Origin: Emcibacter sp.
Lineage (GTDB): Bacteria > Pseudomonadota > Alphaproteobacteria > Sphingomonadales > Emcibacteraceae
Length of the DNA: 64,000 nt
Direction of reading: 5' to 3'
NCBI GenBank assembly: GCA_021741205.1
Contig: JAIOYI010000001.1
Location: 186,001-250,000 of the forward strand
In this document: positions 9,365 to 19,082 of the stretch, in pieces
Layout of the letters: every line of letters starts with the position of its first letter
Numbering within the stretch: the stretch's first letter is position 1
Program-made: the position numbers and the translations under genes
The notes under the pieces: generated by a model
Databases searched by the model: none
What the model was told of the DNA's origin: nothing
The model's input: only the letters and a program-made list of their open reading frames with translations

Positions 9365-9736
9365 TTATTCATCTGCATTTTTTGAACTTGGTTTTACAAC
9401 AACATCCGCAACGTCTGTATCATCATCGTCAATCAACACAATCGTGTTGTCATCAGCCTCAATATCAACATCGTCGTCATCATCATCCAAAAGATCTTTT
9501 TCATCCAATAAATCATCATCCAGAAGATCATCATCGTCATCATCTGACGTAGAAGTCTTATTTCTTTTGCTTTCAGATAATAACTCCATAGGAGCCATCT
9601 TGCTCTTCAATATAAGCTCTGGCTTGAATTTATTGTTGCAATCAATACATACAATGGGATCATCATTTCCAAGATCGTAAAATCTTGTGCCGCATTTTGG
9701 GCACTGCCGCTTCGTACCCCACTCAGGATTAGCCAA
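9365..9736 (-). CDS. TIGR02300 family protein: zinc ribbon with poly-Asp tail
   Basis: A 123-aa protein of the alphaproteobacterial TIGR02300 family. A short N-terminal zinc ribbon (CPKCGTRFY...CIDC, two CxxC knuckles) is followed by a linker and an extremely acidic, low-complexity C-terminus with runs of Asp. Function is unknown; the zinc ribbon plus acidic tail would suit protein or nucleic-acid contacts. The start codon is TTG at 9736: the family N-terminus ANPEWGTKR follows at once and a strong AAGGAG lies 7 nt upstream, while no ATG fits. Its place between tRNA-Ala and aroA is the usual one in Alphaproteobacteria. Convergent frames opposite the GAT repeats are artefacts. Confidence 0.9.
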   Translation of the reverse strand: MANPEWGTKRQCPKCGTRFYDLGNDDPIVCIDCNNKFKPELILKSKMAPMELLSESKRNKTSTSDDDDDDLLDDDLLDEKDLLDDDDDDVDIEADDNTIVLIDDDDTDVADVVVKPSSKNADE

Positions 9737-9955
9737 TGTATTTCTCCTTAAACCTTATTCCTTCAACGAATTATAGTACATAATTCTAGAAAGGCATTCG
9801 TTTGCCATGTAATAAGCCGTCTGTCAAAGATTATTCACAGTTAAATAATTTTTTATTCTCTAAATTATGAAAAAACCATATATTTGCTAGTCGAATGCGC
9901 TAAATTTATGCTATCTGAAATCAAATTTCAGAACCAAAAAGTTAAAGATCTCATT

Positions 9956-11281
9956 ATGAATCACTTATTATCCGAAAAAACCCACATTTTTAAAGGGAAA
10001 ATTAAAGTACCGGGCGATAAATCCATATCCCATCGTGCCTTAATCATGGGAACAATGGCCATTGGACAAAGCCGTATCTCAGGACTCTTGGAGGGTGAAG
10101 ATGTCCTGAACACCGCCCATGCCATGCAAGCATTAGGCGCTGATATTACCCGTGATGATAATGGTGACTGGCTTGTTTATGGTGTTGGGGTCGGGGGATT
10201 ATGCGAACCTGACAAAGCGCTTGATATGGGAAATAGCGGAACAGGAGCAAGACTCGTCATGGGGCTTGTCTCTACCTATCCCTTTCATACGACCTTTATT
10301 GGAGATCATTCCTTATCCGGAAGACCCATGAAACGCGTCACGGATCCTCTCGCAAAATTTGGAGCAGAATTTCACGGTGCCGAGGGCATGAGACTTCCCC
10401 TCACCGTGAAGGGCATTGTTGACCCGCTGCCCATTGAGTATGTAGTACCCATGGCATCCGCTCAGGTAAAGTCCGCTATTTTACTGGCGGCGCTCAATAC
10501 GCCCGGCAAAACAACCGTCATTGAAAAAACAAAAACCCGTGATCACACAGAACGCATGTTTCAGCATTTCAGGGTTGATATTACGCTCACACCTCATGAG
10601 GATGGAACGGCCATAACTGTCACAGGTCAACCCGATCTTACCGCAAGGGATATGTTTGTGCCGACCGACCCCTCCTCCGCAGCCTTTCCCACTGTGGCTG
10701 CCCTCATCACCAAAGGATCAGACGTTACCATTGAAAATGTCGGCATAAATCCTTCTCGCACAGGCATTTTTACAAGCTTAAAAGAAATGGGGGCTGATAT
10801 AGAATTTATCAACGAACGTCTGGAATGCGGCGAAATGGTTGCCGATATTCGTGTGAAATATAGCGATCTTCAAGGCATTACCATCCCCATGGAGCGCGCA
10901 CCATCCATGATTGATGAATATCCGATTTTGTGTATCGCCGCCGCTTTTGCCAAGGGGGATACCGTGATGCGTGGGCTAGAGGAACTTCGGGTAAAGGAAA
11001 GCGACAGAATTTCTGTTATGGTGGCGGGATTAAAGGCAAGCGGCATTCTTGTTGTTGAACATCAGGACGGCATGACCGTTACGGGTCAAACATATATATC
11101 GGGCGGCGCACGGATCAAAACCCACCTTGATCACCGTATTGCCATGTCTTTTCTCACTCTTGGTCTTGCCACAGATAAGGCCACTGAAATTGATGACGGA
11201 TCGGTCATTGAAACAAGTTTTCCTGGATTTCAAAAACTGATGAATGGCCTTGGGGCAAAAATTGGGAACAAAGCCTTATGA
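9956..11281 (+). CDS. aroA: 3-phosphoshikimate 1-carboxyvinyltransferase (EPSP synthase, class II-like)
   Basis: Transfers enolpyruvyl from PEP to shikimate-3-phosphate in the shikimate pathway. About 441 aa. Motifs: VPGDKSISHR near the N-terminus, MGNSGTGARL, SGRPMKRV, SAQVKSAILLA, TRDHTERM, and LRVKESDR near the C-terminus. The SAQVK and RDHTE sets place it with class II (Agrobacterium CP4-like) enzymes. However, the position that is Ala in CP4 (GNAATG) is Gly here (GNSGTG), as in glyphosate-sensitive enzymes. The ATG at 9956 is preferred because the 24 residues upstream are unlike the family; the ribosome site is weak (AAAGATC). It overlaps cmk as ATGA. Confidence 0.95.
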   Translation: MNHLLSEKTHIFKGKIKVPGDKSISHRALIMGTMAIGQSRISGLLEGEDVLNTAHAMQALGADITRDDNGDWLVYGVGVGGLCEPDKALDMGNSGTGARLVMGLVSTYPFHTTFIGDHSLSGRPMKRVTDPLAKFGAEFHGAEGMRLPLTVKGIVDPLPIEYVVPMASAQVKSAILLAALNTPGKTTVIEKTKTRDHTERMFQHFRVDITLTPHEDGTAITVTGQPDLTARDMFVPTDPSSAAFPTVAALITKGSDVTIENVGINPSRTGIFTSLKEMGADIEFINERLECGEMVADIRVKYSDLQGITIPMERAPSMIDEYPILCIAAAFAKGDTVMRGLEELRVKESDRISVMVAGLKASGILVVEHQDGMTVTGQTYISGGARIKTHLDHRIAMSFLTLGLATDKATEIDDGSVIETSFPGFQKLMNGLGAKIGNKAL

Positions 11282-11925
11282 CAGTTATCGCCATCGACGG
11301 ACCAGCCGCATCAGGAAAAGGAACCTTAGCCCGAAAGCTTGCCCAACATTTAAATTTTGCTTATCTGGACACGGGTGCCTTATACCGTGCCGTGGGACTT
11401 TGTGTGGCTCGCATGGGTGGTGATGAAAACTCTGAAGCAGACGCCCTAAAAGCGGCGGAGAAACTGCGAGAAATGGATTTAAATGATCCCGAGCTTAAGG
11501 CCGAATCAACGGGTGAACTTGCCTCAAAAGTAGCAGCTTTTCCTTCTGTGCGAGCCTGCCTTTTAAATTATCAACTCAATTTTGCAAAGAATCCACCAGA
11601 AAACAAGGCGGGTGCCATATTGGACGGGCGGGATATTGGAACCGTTGTCTGCCCCGATGCAGATATTAAATTATTCATCACCGCAGATGTCAAAACCCGT
11701 GCAAAAAGGCGGTTTTTGGAAGAATTCGGCGCCAAGGGATGCGATCAGCAATTTCAAACCATCTTAGAAGATTTGGAGCGTCGGGATAAAAGAGATTTAA
11801 ACCGCATCTCATCTCCTCTAAAAAAGGCTGAAAACGCACACTTGCTTGATACAACAAATTCGGATATAGAGACCGTGTTCGAAGAGGCTCTAAGGCTTAT
11901 TTCGGACGGGATGATAAGCGTCTAG
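11278..11925 (+). CDS. cmk: Cytidylate kinase
   Basis: Phosphorylates CMP/dCMP to the diphosphate using ATP. 215 aa, typical length. P-loop IDGPAASGKGTLARKLA at residues 6-22, LDTGALYRAVG, DGRDIGTVVCPDA, and the lid region with RAKRRFLE. Its start overlaps the aroA stop (ATGA), so the two are translationally coupled. The aroA-cmk-rpsA order is the standard one in Proteobacteria. Confidence 0.96.
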   Translation: MTVIAIDGPAASGKGTLARKLAQHLNFAYLDTGALYRAVGLCVARMGGDENSEADALKAAEKLREMDLNDPELKAESTGELASKVAAFPSVRACLLNYQLNFAKNPPENKAGAILDGRDIGTVVCPDADIKLFITADVKTRAKRRFLEEFGAKGCDQQFQTILEDLERRDKRDLNRISSPLKKAENAHLLDTTNSDIETVFEEALRLISDGMISV

Positions 11926-11992
11926 CCTTCTTATACACCAGAAGATGAAGCAATTTTATTCCCATAAACAACAATATTTAACTGCAAGACCG

Positions 11993-12008
11993 CTGGAGAC
12001 AACCAGCA
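11993..12008 (+). promoter_or_regulatory. Small hairpin in the rpsA leader
   Basis: GCTGG-AGACAA-CCAGC lies about 42 bp upstream of the rpsA start in the 124-bp cmk-rpsA gap. Ribosomal protein S1 often represses its own translation through leader structure, so a regulatory role is possible, but this five-pair stem alone is weak. Confidence 0.25.
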
Positions 12009-12049
12009 GGCCCGTAAAAAATATATATTATTGAAAGAGAAGTTATTAA

Positions 12050-13768
12050 ATGAACATTGAAACACAAACACCAACCACCGAAGATTTTAGCGCAATGCTT
12101 GATGAAGTCTTTGGTAAAGACGAAAGATTTGACGGCAAAGTCGTCACAGGTACCATCATCGCCATAGACAAAGAATCAGCAACCATTGATATTGGTCTAA
12201 AGGCTGAAGGTCGTATCTCCTTAAAAGAATTTGCAGGCCCCGGACAAGACGCTGAACTTGCCGTTGGCGACAAAGTTGATATTTTTGTTGAGCGCATTGA
12301 AAATGCAACGGGTGAGGCCATACTTTCCAGAGAAAAAGCCCGCCGTGAAGAATCATGGACATTGCTCGAAAGATCATATGAAAAAGAAGAACGCGTTAAC
12401 GGCATAATTTTTGGTCGTGTCAAAGGCGGCTTTACCGTTGACCTTAGTGGTGCTGTGGCTTTCTTGCCCGGATCACAGGTTGATGTGCGCCCCATTCGCG
12501 ATGTTACACCCTTGATGAATATCACTCAACCCTTCCAGATTTTAAAAATGGATCGCAAAAGAGGCAATATCGTTGTCTCCCGTCGTGCTATTTTAGAAGA
12601 AACCCGTGCGGAACAACGTGCCGAACTGATCACAACCCTTGTTGATGGTCAAGTTGTTGATGGTATCGTTAAAAATATTACCGATTACGGCGCCTTTATT
12701 GATCTTGGCGGTATTGACGGCCTTCTCCATGTAACCGATATTTCTTGGAAGAGAATCAATCATCCTTCCGAAATTTTGAACATCGGCGACACCATTAAAG
12801 TACAGATCATTCGCCTAAACCCTGATACACAACGTATTTCCCTTGGCATGAAACAATTGCATGAGGATCCATGGTCAACGGTTGATCAAAGATTCCCTCT
12901 GAACAGCAAACTAAAAGGCCGAATCACCAATATTACTGATTACGGTGCTTTTGTTGAATTGGAAGAAGGTATCGAAGGCTTGGTTCATGTTTCTGAAATG
13001 AGCTGGGTTAAGAAAAATGTTCATCCTGGCAAGATCGTCTCCACCAGCCAAGAAGTTGAAGTCATGGTTTTGGAAATCGATCCCGACAAACGCCGCATCA
13101 GCCTTGGTCTGAAACAGTGCCTTAACAATCCGTGGGAGTCTTTCGCTGAAAAATTCCCTGTTGGGTCTGAAATCGAAGGCGAAATCAAAAACATCACCGA
13201 ATTTGGTATGTTTATTGGGCTTGACGGTGGAGATGTTGACGGCATGGTTCATCTGTCCGACCTTAATTGGAATAAATCCGGCGAAGCCGCCCTTGCTGAA
13301 TATAAAAAAGGCACAATGACCAAAGCTGTTATTTTGGATATTGATGTTGAAAAAGAACGTATTTCTCTAGGCATCAAACAATTGACCTCTGATCCTATGA
13401 CCAATGTTGATGGTTTGAAAAAAGGTGGAACCGTAACTTGTACGGTTATCAATGTTACCGAAAACGGTCTTGACGTTACCCTTGGTGACGGCGATCAAGC
13501 GATGGAAGCCTTCATTCGTCGTGCGGATCTTAGCCGAGATCGTTCAGAACAACGCCCTGAGCGTTTCTCTGTTGGTGACAAGGTTGATGCCATGGTCACA
13601 AGTTTTGAAAAGAAAAGCCGTAAAGTTGGCCTGAGCATCAAGGCACTTGAAATAGCCGAAGAAAAAGAAGCTGTAAAACAATATGGTTCTTCTGATAGCG
13701 GTGCAAGTCTTGGCGATATTCTTGGGGCTGCCATTGCCGCAAACAAAGAAGAAAAAGAAGACAAATAA
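12050..13768 (+). CDS. rpsA: 30S ribosomal protein S1
   Basis: Binds mRNA on the 30S subunit and promotes initiation on structured or weakly marked messages. 572 aa, full length, with six consecutive S1 (OB-fold) repeats recognisable by recurring GxVxxI...GAFVxL...GLVH patterns (for example ITDYGAFIDLGGIDGLLHVTDISW and the next repeat ITDYGAFVELEEGIEGLVHVSEMSW, each split here by memory of the fold rather than a search). GAGAAG precedes the ATG. A strong terminator follows at 13829. Codon choice is regular, as expected for a highly expressed gene. Confidence 0.97.
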   Translation: MNIETQTPTTEDFSAMLDEVFGKDERFDGKVVTGTIIAIDKESATIDIGLKAEGRISLKEFAGPGQDAELAVGDKVDIFVERIENATGEAILSREKARREESWTLLERSYEKEERVNGIIFGRVKGGFTVDLSGAVAFLPGSQVDVRPIRDVTPLMNITQPFQILKMDRKRGNIVVSRRAILEETRAEQRAELITTLVDGQVVDGIVKNITDYGAFIDLGGIDGLLHVTDISWKRINHPSEILNIGDTIKVQIIRLNPDTQRISLGMKQLHEDPWSTVDQRFPLNSKLKGRITNITDYGAFVELEEGIEGLVHVSEMSWVKKNVHPGKIVSTSQEVEVMVLEIDPDKRRISLGLKQCLNNPWESFAEKFPVGSEIEGEIKNITEFGMFIGLDGGDVDGMVHLSDLNWNKSGEAALAEYKKGTMTKAVILDIDVEKERISLGIKQLTSDPMTNVDGLKKGGTVTCTVINVTENGLDVTLGDGDQAMEAFIRRADLSRDRSEQRPERFSVGDKVDAMVTSFEKKSRKVGLSIKALEIAEEKEAVKQYGSSDSGASLGDILGAAIAANKEEKEDK

Positions 13769-13828
13769 GACTTAAGACGACAAGATTTTATAAACCTCGT
13801 CTTAATGCTATTTAATCTAAATCATGTA

Positions 13829-13857
13829 AAAGCCCGTCTGGAAACAGGCGGGTTTTT
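13829..13857 (+). terminator. Rho-independent terminator of rpsA
   Basis: CCCGTCTG and CAGGCGGG form an 8-bp stem with one G-T pair around GAAA, followed by TTTTT. It lies 61 bp after the rpsA stop. Confidence 0.9.
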
Positions 13858-14014
13858 ATCTATTAGCTACAAATTAACGAGATTCAATCAAATTATTGCA
13901 AAATAATGAAGAAAATGCCTTTTTTTAAGGGACTTAAGCTTGACGACACAAAAAGTCTCTGGCACCCTATATATTGCAAAAAATTGGTAAAATTTAAAAG
14001 AAGGAAAATATGTG

Positions 14015-14296
14015 ATGATAAAGTCAGAGTTGATTGCCCGTCTTGTCGAAGCAAATCCCCACCTTTATCAACGTGATGTTGAGCGGATCGTTAATACTAT
14101 TTTTGATGAAATTACCAATGCTCTTGCCGATGGAAACAGAGTGGAACTGCGTGGATTTGGTGCATTCTCTGTGAAACATCGCCCAAAACGTATTGGGCGT
14201 AATCCGCGCACTGGTGATACGGTCAGTGTACCTGAAAAATATGTTCCCTATTTTAAAACAGGCAAAGATCTGCGTGAAAAATTGAACAGTAAATAA
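14015..14296 (+). CDS. ihfB: Integration host factor subunit beta
   Basis: DNA-bending nucleoid protein that pairs with IhfA. 93 aa. The sequence has the HU/IHF fold: SELIARL at the N-terminus, [14 protein letters not shown] in the body, and the DNA-inserting arm [15 protein letters not shown] with the conserved Pro. The ATG at 14015 is preferred over the GTG three bases earlier; AAGGAA at 14001-14006 serves either. The gene precedes lapA and pyrF in the common proteobacterial order rpsA-ihfB-lapA. Confidence 0.95.
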   Translation: MIKSELIARLVEANPHLYQRDVERIVNTIFDEITNALADGNRVELRGFGAFSVKHRPKRIGRNPRTGDTVSVPEKYVPYFKTGKDLREKLNSK

Positions 14297-14382
14297 TATT
14301 TTTAAACCTGTTCATCTTCACCTTAAATAATATTGGCTTAATAGAATCAGGTTATCTTGATTTTTACATATGGTGCCGTCCC

Positions 14383-14691
14383 ATGCGAATATTTTATCTT
14401 AGTGGTTTTATTTTATTTACAGCACTTTGTGTCATTATAGCCGTATCCAATAAAACGCTTATCACCTTTAGCCTTGACCCTATGCCCTTTACGTGGGAAT
14501 TGCCAATTTATCTGCTGCTTTTCATTGGTATTTTTATTGGTCTTGGGATTGGTATAATAGTTATGATTATAAAATCCCTTAAATATAGAAGCCAAACCCG
14601 CAAACAGACCAAAAAAATTAATGCGCTTACTGATGAAATTCAAAATCTGGAAAATGAGATAAAAAATCTTTCTCTTCCCGAAAATTCATAA
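14383..14691 (+). CDS. lapA: LapA family inner-membrane protein
   Basis: A 102-aa protein of the LapA (DUF1049) family. Two transmembrane segments (about residues 3-21 and 41-65) are followed by a charged cytoplasmic coiled coil rich in Lys, Gln and Glu. In E. coli LapA works with LapB in lipopolysaccharide assembly and LpxC control; in Alphaproteobacteria the family sits between ihfB and pyrF, as here, and its role is less tested. No LapB partner is adjacent. Confidence 0.8.
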   Translation: MRIFYLSGFILFTALCVIIAVSNKTLITFSLDPMPFTWELPIYLLLFIGIFIGLGIGIIVMIIKSLKYRSQTRKQTKKINALTDEIQNLENEIKNLSLPENS

Positions 14692-14750
14692 AATACTTGT
14701 CTTTACCCGCAGTTCATGAGAAAAAACAGCCGAATAATAAGGATGACCCC

Positions 14751-15491
14751 ATGAAAGCATTAAGCCCTCATGAGCGTATATTATGCGCCCTTGATACCAC
14801 TGATCTGAATATGGCCTTTACGCTCGCCGAAAAGCTTAAATCATCTGTTGGAGGCATCAAGCTTGGGCTTGAATTCTTTGGTGCCGAAGGCCCAAATGGA
14901 TTTCAACATGTTGCAAAGTCCGGTGCCCCTATTTTCCTTGACCTGAAACTCCATGATATTCCAAATACCGTTGCAAAAGCAATTCACGCCTTAATGCCAC
15001 TGGCTCCAAGCATTATGACAATCCATACAAGTGGCGGTGCCGCCATGATGAAGGCTGCCGCACAGGCCGCCACAAAGGCCGCCCATAATGTGGGCTGCAA
15101 ACGTCCCATTATTGTGGGTGTAACAATATTAACCAGTTTGGATGATAATGACCTTGAACAGGTGGGCATGAATACTCCCGTAAAAGACCAAGTGGTTCGC
15201 ATGGCTCATCTGGCACAGGCAAGTGGACTTGACGGCGTGGTTTGCTCCCCTTTTGAAATAGGGGCCATTCGTGCCGCATGCGGCAAGGATTTCAAACTCA
15301 TCGTCCCTGGCATCAGACCTGCGGGCAGTGCGACAGGAGATCAAAAACGCATCATGACTCCGGCCCAAGCCATAAATCTTGGAGCAGATTATATTGTGAT
15401 CGGCCGTCCCATCACGGAGGCTTCTGACCCTGTTCTTGCTGCTGAAAATATTGCCCGTGAATTGGGCTCTCTGAAAGAAACCGACATTTGA
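14751..15491 (+). CDS. pyrF: Orotidine 5'-phosphate decarboxylase
   Basis: Decarboxylates OMP to UMP, the last step of de novo pyrimidine synthesis. 246 aa, TIM barrel. The catalytic Asp-Lys-Asp array is in FLDLKLHDIPNTV; the phosphate-binding end has IVPGIRP and IVIGRPIT. The ATG at 14751 has AAGGA 7 nt upstream and is chosen over a TTG-initiated extension from 14697 with no family similarity. Stop and trpF start overlap as TGATG. Confidence 0.95.
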   Translation: MKALSPHERILCALDTTDLNMAFTLAEKLKSSVGGIKLGLEFFGAEGPNGFQHVAKSGAPIFLDLKLHDIPNTVAKAIHALMPLAPSIMTIHTSGGAAMMKAAAQAATKAAHNVGCKRPIIVGVTILTSLDDNDLEQVGMNTPVKDQVVRMAHLAQASGLDGVVCSPFEIGAIRAACGKDFKLIVPGIRPAGSATGDQKRIMTPAQAINLGADYIVIGRPITEASDPVLAAENIARELGSLKETDI

Positions 15492-16150
15492 TGACGTCTC
15501 ACGCCAAAATTTGCGGATTAACTACGCCTGAAAGCCTTAAAGCTGCAATCAGAACAGGTGCCCGTTATGTGGGTTTTGTTTTTTTTGAAAAGTCTCCCCG
15601 CAATCTTACGGCTGAAAATGCACAAAAACTAGCCGCAATGGTGCCAAAGTCTGTGGTAAAAACTGGCGTATTTGTTGACCCTGATGATGACTTTCTTGGT
15701 CATATTCTGGAGCATATTTCCCTTGATCTTATTCAACTGCACGGCTCGGAAAGCCCTGAGCGGATCAAAGCCATAAAAACGCAATTTAATATTCCTGTGA
15801 TGAAGGCCATATCGGTCTCAGAAAAAAGCGATATAGATCGGGCAAAACAATATGAATCTGTCGCGGATATGCTGCTTTTTGATGCCAAGCCGCCCCCTTC
15901 CCAAAATGAGGCTTTGCCAGGTGGAAATGGGCTTCAATTTGACTGGTCCCTCATTTCAGGAACAGATTGGACAATATCATGGATGTTATCAGGCGGCCTT
16001 GACCCCCAAAATGTGGCAGAGGCCATCGGAATAAGCGGGGCAAATATCGTTGATGTTTCAAGCGGCGTAGAAGACAGACCTGGACATAAAAGCATTCCAA
16101 AAATAATGGCCTTCATGAAGGCTGTGACGGACAATAAGGACAACAAATGA
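15491..16150 (+). CDS. trpF: Phosphoribosylanthranilate isomerase
   Basis: Isomerises N-(5'-phosphoribosyl)anthranilate to CdRP in tryptophan synthesis. 219 aa, TIM barrel. Catalytic Cys is in KICGLTTPE, the general-acid Asp in [11 protein letters not shown], and [11 protein letters not shown] and QLHGSE are family landmarks. The ATG at 15491 shares a base with the pyrF stop; its own stop overlaps trpB as ATGA. Part of a tightly coupled pyrF-trpF-trpB-trpA run. Confidence 0.95.
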   Translation: MTSHAKICGLTTPESLKAAIRTGARYVGFVFFEKSPRNLTAENAQKLAAMVPKSVVKTGVFVDPDDDFLGHILEHISLDLIQLHGSESPERIKAIKTQFNIPVMKAISVSEKSDIDRAKQYESVADMLLFDAKPPPSQNEALPGGNGLQFDWSLISGTDWTISWMLSGGLDPQNVAEAIGISGANIVDVSSGVEDRPGHKSIPKIMAFMKAVTDNKDNK

Positions 16151-17358
16151 GCCATCAAAAAAATACCCTGCGCAGTGGCCCTGACAGCAATGGTCGATTT
16201 GGCATTTTCGGAGGACGGTTTGTATCTGAAACCTTGATGCCTCTTATTCTTGATTTAGAAAAAGCCTATCAAGCCTCCAAAAATGACGGAGCCTTTAAAG
16301 CGGAGTTTGAGGGACTTCTTACCGATTTTGTCGGAAGACCAAGCCCGCTTTATTATGCTGAGCGGCTTACGGAATATTTAAACGGCGCCAAAATTTATTT
16401 CAAACGGGAAGAATTGAACCATACCGGCGCCCATAAAATCAACAACTGCATTGGACAAATTTTATTGGCCCGTCGTATGGGAAAAACCCGCATCATTGCC
16501 GAAACTGGGGCAGGACAGCATGGTGTTGCCACCGCCACAGTCTGTGCAAAATTTGGCCTAAAATGCGTGATCTATATGGGAGCCAAAGATATTGAACGTC
16601 AAAAGCCCAACGTCTTTCGCATGAAATTATTGGGTGCGAAGGTAAGACCCGTTACCTGCGGTTCAGAGAGCTTAAAGGACGCCATGAATGAAGCCATGCG
16701 AGACTGGGTTGCCCATGTGGAAGATACCTTTTACATCATTGGAACGGCAGCGGGACCTCATCCCTATCCAGAACTGGTACGTGATTTTCAAAGTGTGATC
16801 GGCCATGAAACTCGCCTCCAGATCATGGAAAAAGAAGGTCGTCTGCCCGACAGCCTTGTGGCCTGTGTCGGTGGAGGATCAAATGCTATCGGGCTTTTCC
16901 ATCCCTTCCTTGATGATGATATCGATATGTACGGCATAGAGGCCGCAGGGCATGGCATAAATACAGACAAACATGCCGCATCCCTTACGGGTGGGAAACC
17001 GGGTGTTCTCCACGGCAACAGAACCTATCTTTTGATGGATGAAGACGGTCAAATTATCGAGGCCCATTCCATCTCCGCAGGTCTTGATTACCCTGGCATC
17101 GGGCCAGAGCATAGCTGGCTCCATGATATCAAACGGGTAAAATATGTGCCGATTACAGATCAGGAAGCCTTAGAGGCCTTTAAGGTTTGCACAAAATATG
17201 AAGGCATTATCCCCGCCCTCGAAAGTGCCCACGCCATTGCTTATGTCATGAAACTCGCTCCCACCCTGCCCAAGGATCACATTATGGTCATGAATTTAAG
17301 CGGCCGAGGCGATAAGGATATCGACACAGTCGCAAAAGCCATCGGGACGGAGATATGA
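16147..17358 (+). CDS. trpB: Tryptophan synthase beta chain
   Basis: PLP enzyme that condenses indole with serine in the alpha2-beta2 complex. 403 aa. The PLP lysine is in [19 protein letters not shown] and the phosphate-binding [10 protein letters not shown] loop are present, as are [15 protein letters not shown] at the N-terminus and LSGRGDKD at the C-terminus. It overlaps trpF by four bases and is followed one base later by trpA. Confidence 0.97.
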   Translation: MSHQKNTLRSGPDSNGRFGIFGGRFVSETLMPLILDLEKAYQASKNDGAFKAEFEGLLTDFVGRPSPLYYAERLTEYLNGAKIYFKREELNHTGAHKINNCIGQILLARRMGKTRIIAETGAGQHGVATATVCAKFGLKCVIYMGAKDIERQKPNVFRMKLLGAKVRPVTCGSESLKDAMNEAMRDWVAHVEDTFYIIGTAAGPHPYPELVRDFQSVIGHETRLQIMEKEGRLPDSLVACVGGGSNAIGLFHPFLDDDIDMYGIEAAGHGINTDKHAASLTGGKPGVLHGNRTYLLMDEDGQIIEAHSISAGLDYPGIGPEHSWLHDIKRVKYVPITDQEALEAFKVCTKYEGIIPALESAHAIAYVMKLAPTLPKDHIMVMNLSGRGDKDIDTVAKAIGTEI

Positions 17359-17359
17359 T

Positions 17360-18187
17360 ATGTCAGTAACACGTATTGAGAAAAAATTTGCCGCCCTAAA
17401 GTCCGAAGGCCGTTCCGCGCTCATCACCTTTACCACAGCGGGCGATCCAAACTATAAAACGGCTCTTGATATTCTCAAAGGCCTTCCCGCTGCGGGCGCT
17501 GATATCATCGAGCTTGGCATGCCCTTTTCTGACCCCATGGCGGATGGACCCGCCATTCAGGCAGCAAGCATTCGGGCTTTGCACGCTGGCATGACAACCC
17601 AAAAAACTTTGAGAATGGTCGAAGAATTCCGCAAAATTGATCAGGAAACACCGATCATTCTAATGGGATATTATAATCCTATTTATATTTACGGGGTTGA
17701 TGCATTTTTAAAAGACGCCCTTGACGCCGGTGTTGATGGTTTGATTATTGTTGATTTGCCCCCTGAAGAAGATGTTGAACTTGCCATTCCCGCAAAAAAG
17801 GTCGGCATGGGATGTATTCATCTTGCCACACCAACAACGGATCAGGTTCGTTTAGGTCATATTCTCAAAAATGCCTCTGGCTTTCTATATTATGTATCCA
17901 TTGCGGGCATTACAGGCACAAAGGAGCCTGATCTTGGCCCTGTGAAAGAAGCTGTAAAGATGATTCGCCAGCACACAAACCTGCCTATTGCCATTGGATT
18001 TGGTATTAAAACCCCAGAAATGGCCAAGGCTTTTGCAGAATTTTCCGATGCTGTTGTTGTGGGTTCTGCTATTGTATCCATCATTGCAGACAACATGGAT
18101 CAGGAAGGACTTGCAAAATCTGCACTAAAGAGTAAAGTCCTTAACTTTGTTAAGACGCTTAGCCTTGGTGTTCATAAAGCCAAATAA
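17360..18187 (+). CDS. trpA: Tryptophan synthase alpha chain
   Basis: Cleaves indole-3-glycerol phosphate to indole, which is channelled to TrpB. 275 aa TIM barrel. The catalytic Glu and Asp lie in IIELGMPFSDPMADGPAIQ; GYYNPI, the YYVSIAGITG loop and GFGIKTPE are diagnostic. The ATG is one base after the trpB stop. Confidence 0.96.
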   Translation: MSVTRIEKKFAALKSEGRSALITFTTAGDPNYKTALDILKGLPAAGADIIELGMPFSDPMADGPAIQAASIRALHAGMTTQKTLRMVEEFRKIDQETPIILMGYYNPIYIYGVDAFLKDALDAGVDGLIIVDLPPEEDVELAIPAKKVGMGCIHLATPTTDQVRLGHILKNASGFLYYVSIAGITGTKEPDLGPVKEAVKMIRQHTNLPIAIGFGIKTPEMAKAFAEFSDAVVVGSAIVSIIADNMDQEGLAKSALKSKVLNFVKTLSLGVHKAK

Positions 18188-18212
18188 CAACCCTAAAGTC
18201 AAAAGGTGAAAT

Positions 18213-19076
18213 ATGAACTGGATTACCAATTTTGTTCGACCTAAAGTTCGCGCCGTCCTTGAAAAGAAAAATGAGGCCCCCGATAATTTGTGGCATAAAT
18301 GCCCTGGTTGTGGGCAGTTGCTTTATTTAAAAGATTATTTAAAAGTTCAATCCATATGCCCAAATTGTGATTTTCATGGACGAATTGATCCCGAGATGCG
18401 TTTCAAACATCTTTTTAATAAAGGCGAATATGACCTTATTGATCTGCCGAAACCGCTTGAGGATCCCTTAAAATTCAAAGATCAGAAGAAATATACCGAC
18501 CGCCTTAAGACAGCGCGTGCGGCCAGCAAATTCAATGATGCCATTTCCGTGGCCTTCGGCAAAATGGGCAATATAAAAACGGTAATTGCCGTGCAAAATT
18601 TTCTTTTTATGGGTGGATCAATGGGTATGGCGGTGGGTAACGGCATTATTGCCGCCGCCGAACATGCGGTTACAAAAAAGGTGCCGTTGGTGTTGTTCAC
18701 GGCCGCTGGTGGGGCGCGAATGCAAGAAGGTATCCTATCCCTGATGCAAATGCCAAGAACAACCGTTGCTGTTGAAATGGTGAAAGATGCAGGACTTCCC
18801 TATGTGGTGGTGCTAACCGATCCCACAACGGGGGGGGTGACCGCATCCTATGCCATGCTCGGAGATGTGCAAATTGCTGAACCCAATGCGCTGATCTGTT
18901 TTGCGGGGCCACGGGTTATTAAAGACACCATCCGTGAAGAATTACCCGAAGGCTTTCAGCGTTCTGAATATTTGCTGGAGCATGGCATGATTGATATGAT
19001 CGTCCATCGCCTTGAAATGCGGAACACGCTTATTCAGCTGCTTGGTCTTTTGACAAAACAGGTAAAGGCTGCATAG
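18213..19076 (+). CDS. accD: Acetyl-CoA carboxylase carboxyltransferase subunit beta
   Basis: Carboxyltransferase beta subunit making malonyl-CoA for fatty-acid synthesis, with AccA. 287 aa. An N-terminal zinc ribbon (CPGCGQLLY...CPNC, four Cys) precedes the crotonase-like domain with GGSMGMAVGN, FTAAGGARMQEG and DPTTGGVTASYA. AGGTGA precedes the ATG. Follows trpA by 25 bp and precedes folC by 6 bp, the usual alphaproteobacterial arrangement. Confidence 0.96.
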   Translation: MNWITNFVRPKVRAVLEKKNEAPDNLWHKCPGCGQLLYLKDYLKVQSICPNCDFHGRIDPEMRFKHLFNKGEYDLIDLPKPLEDPLKFKDQKKYTDRLKTARAASKFNDAISVAFGKMGNIKTVIAVQNFLFMGGSMGMAVGNGIIAAAEHAVTKKVPLVLFTAAGGARMQEGILSLMQMPRTTVAVEMVKDAGLPYVVVLTDPTTGGVTASYAMLGDVQIAEPNALICFAGPRVIKDTIREELPEGFQRSEYLLEHGMIDMIVHRLEMRNTLIQLLGLLTKQVKAA

Positions 19077-19082
19077 GCGACA

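Noticed and set aside
9310-9680. Two plus-strand frames rich in His or Ser
   Set aside because: They are the antisense reading of the poly-Asp GAT tract of the TIGR02300 gene.
13940-13973. TTGACG and TATATA as an ihfB promoter
   Set aside because: The spacer is about 22 bp, too long for a standard sigma-70 promoter.
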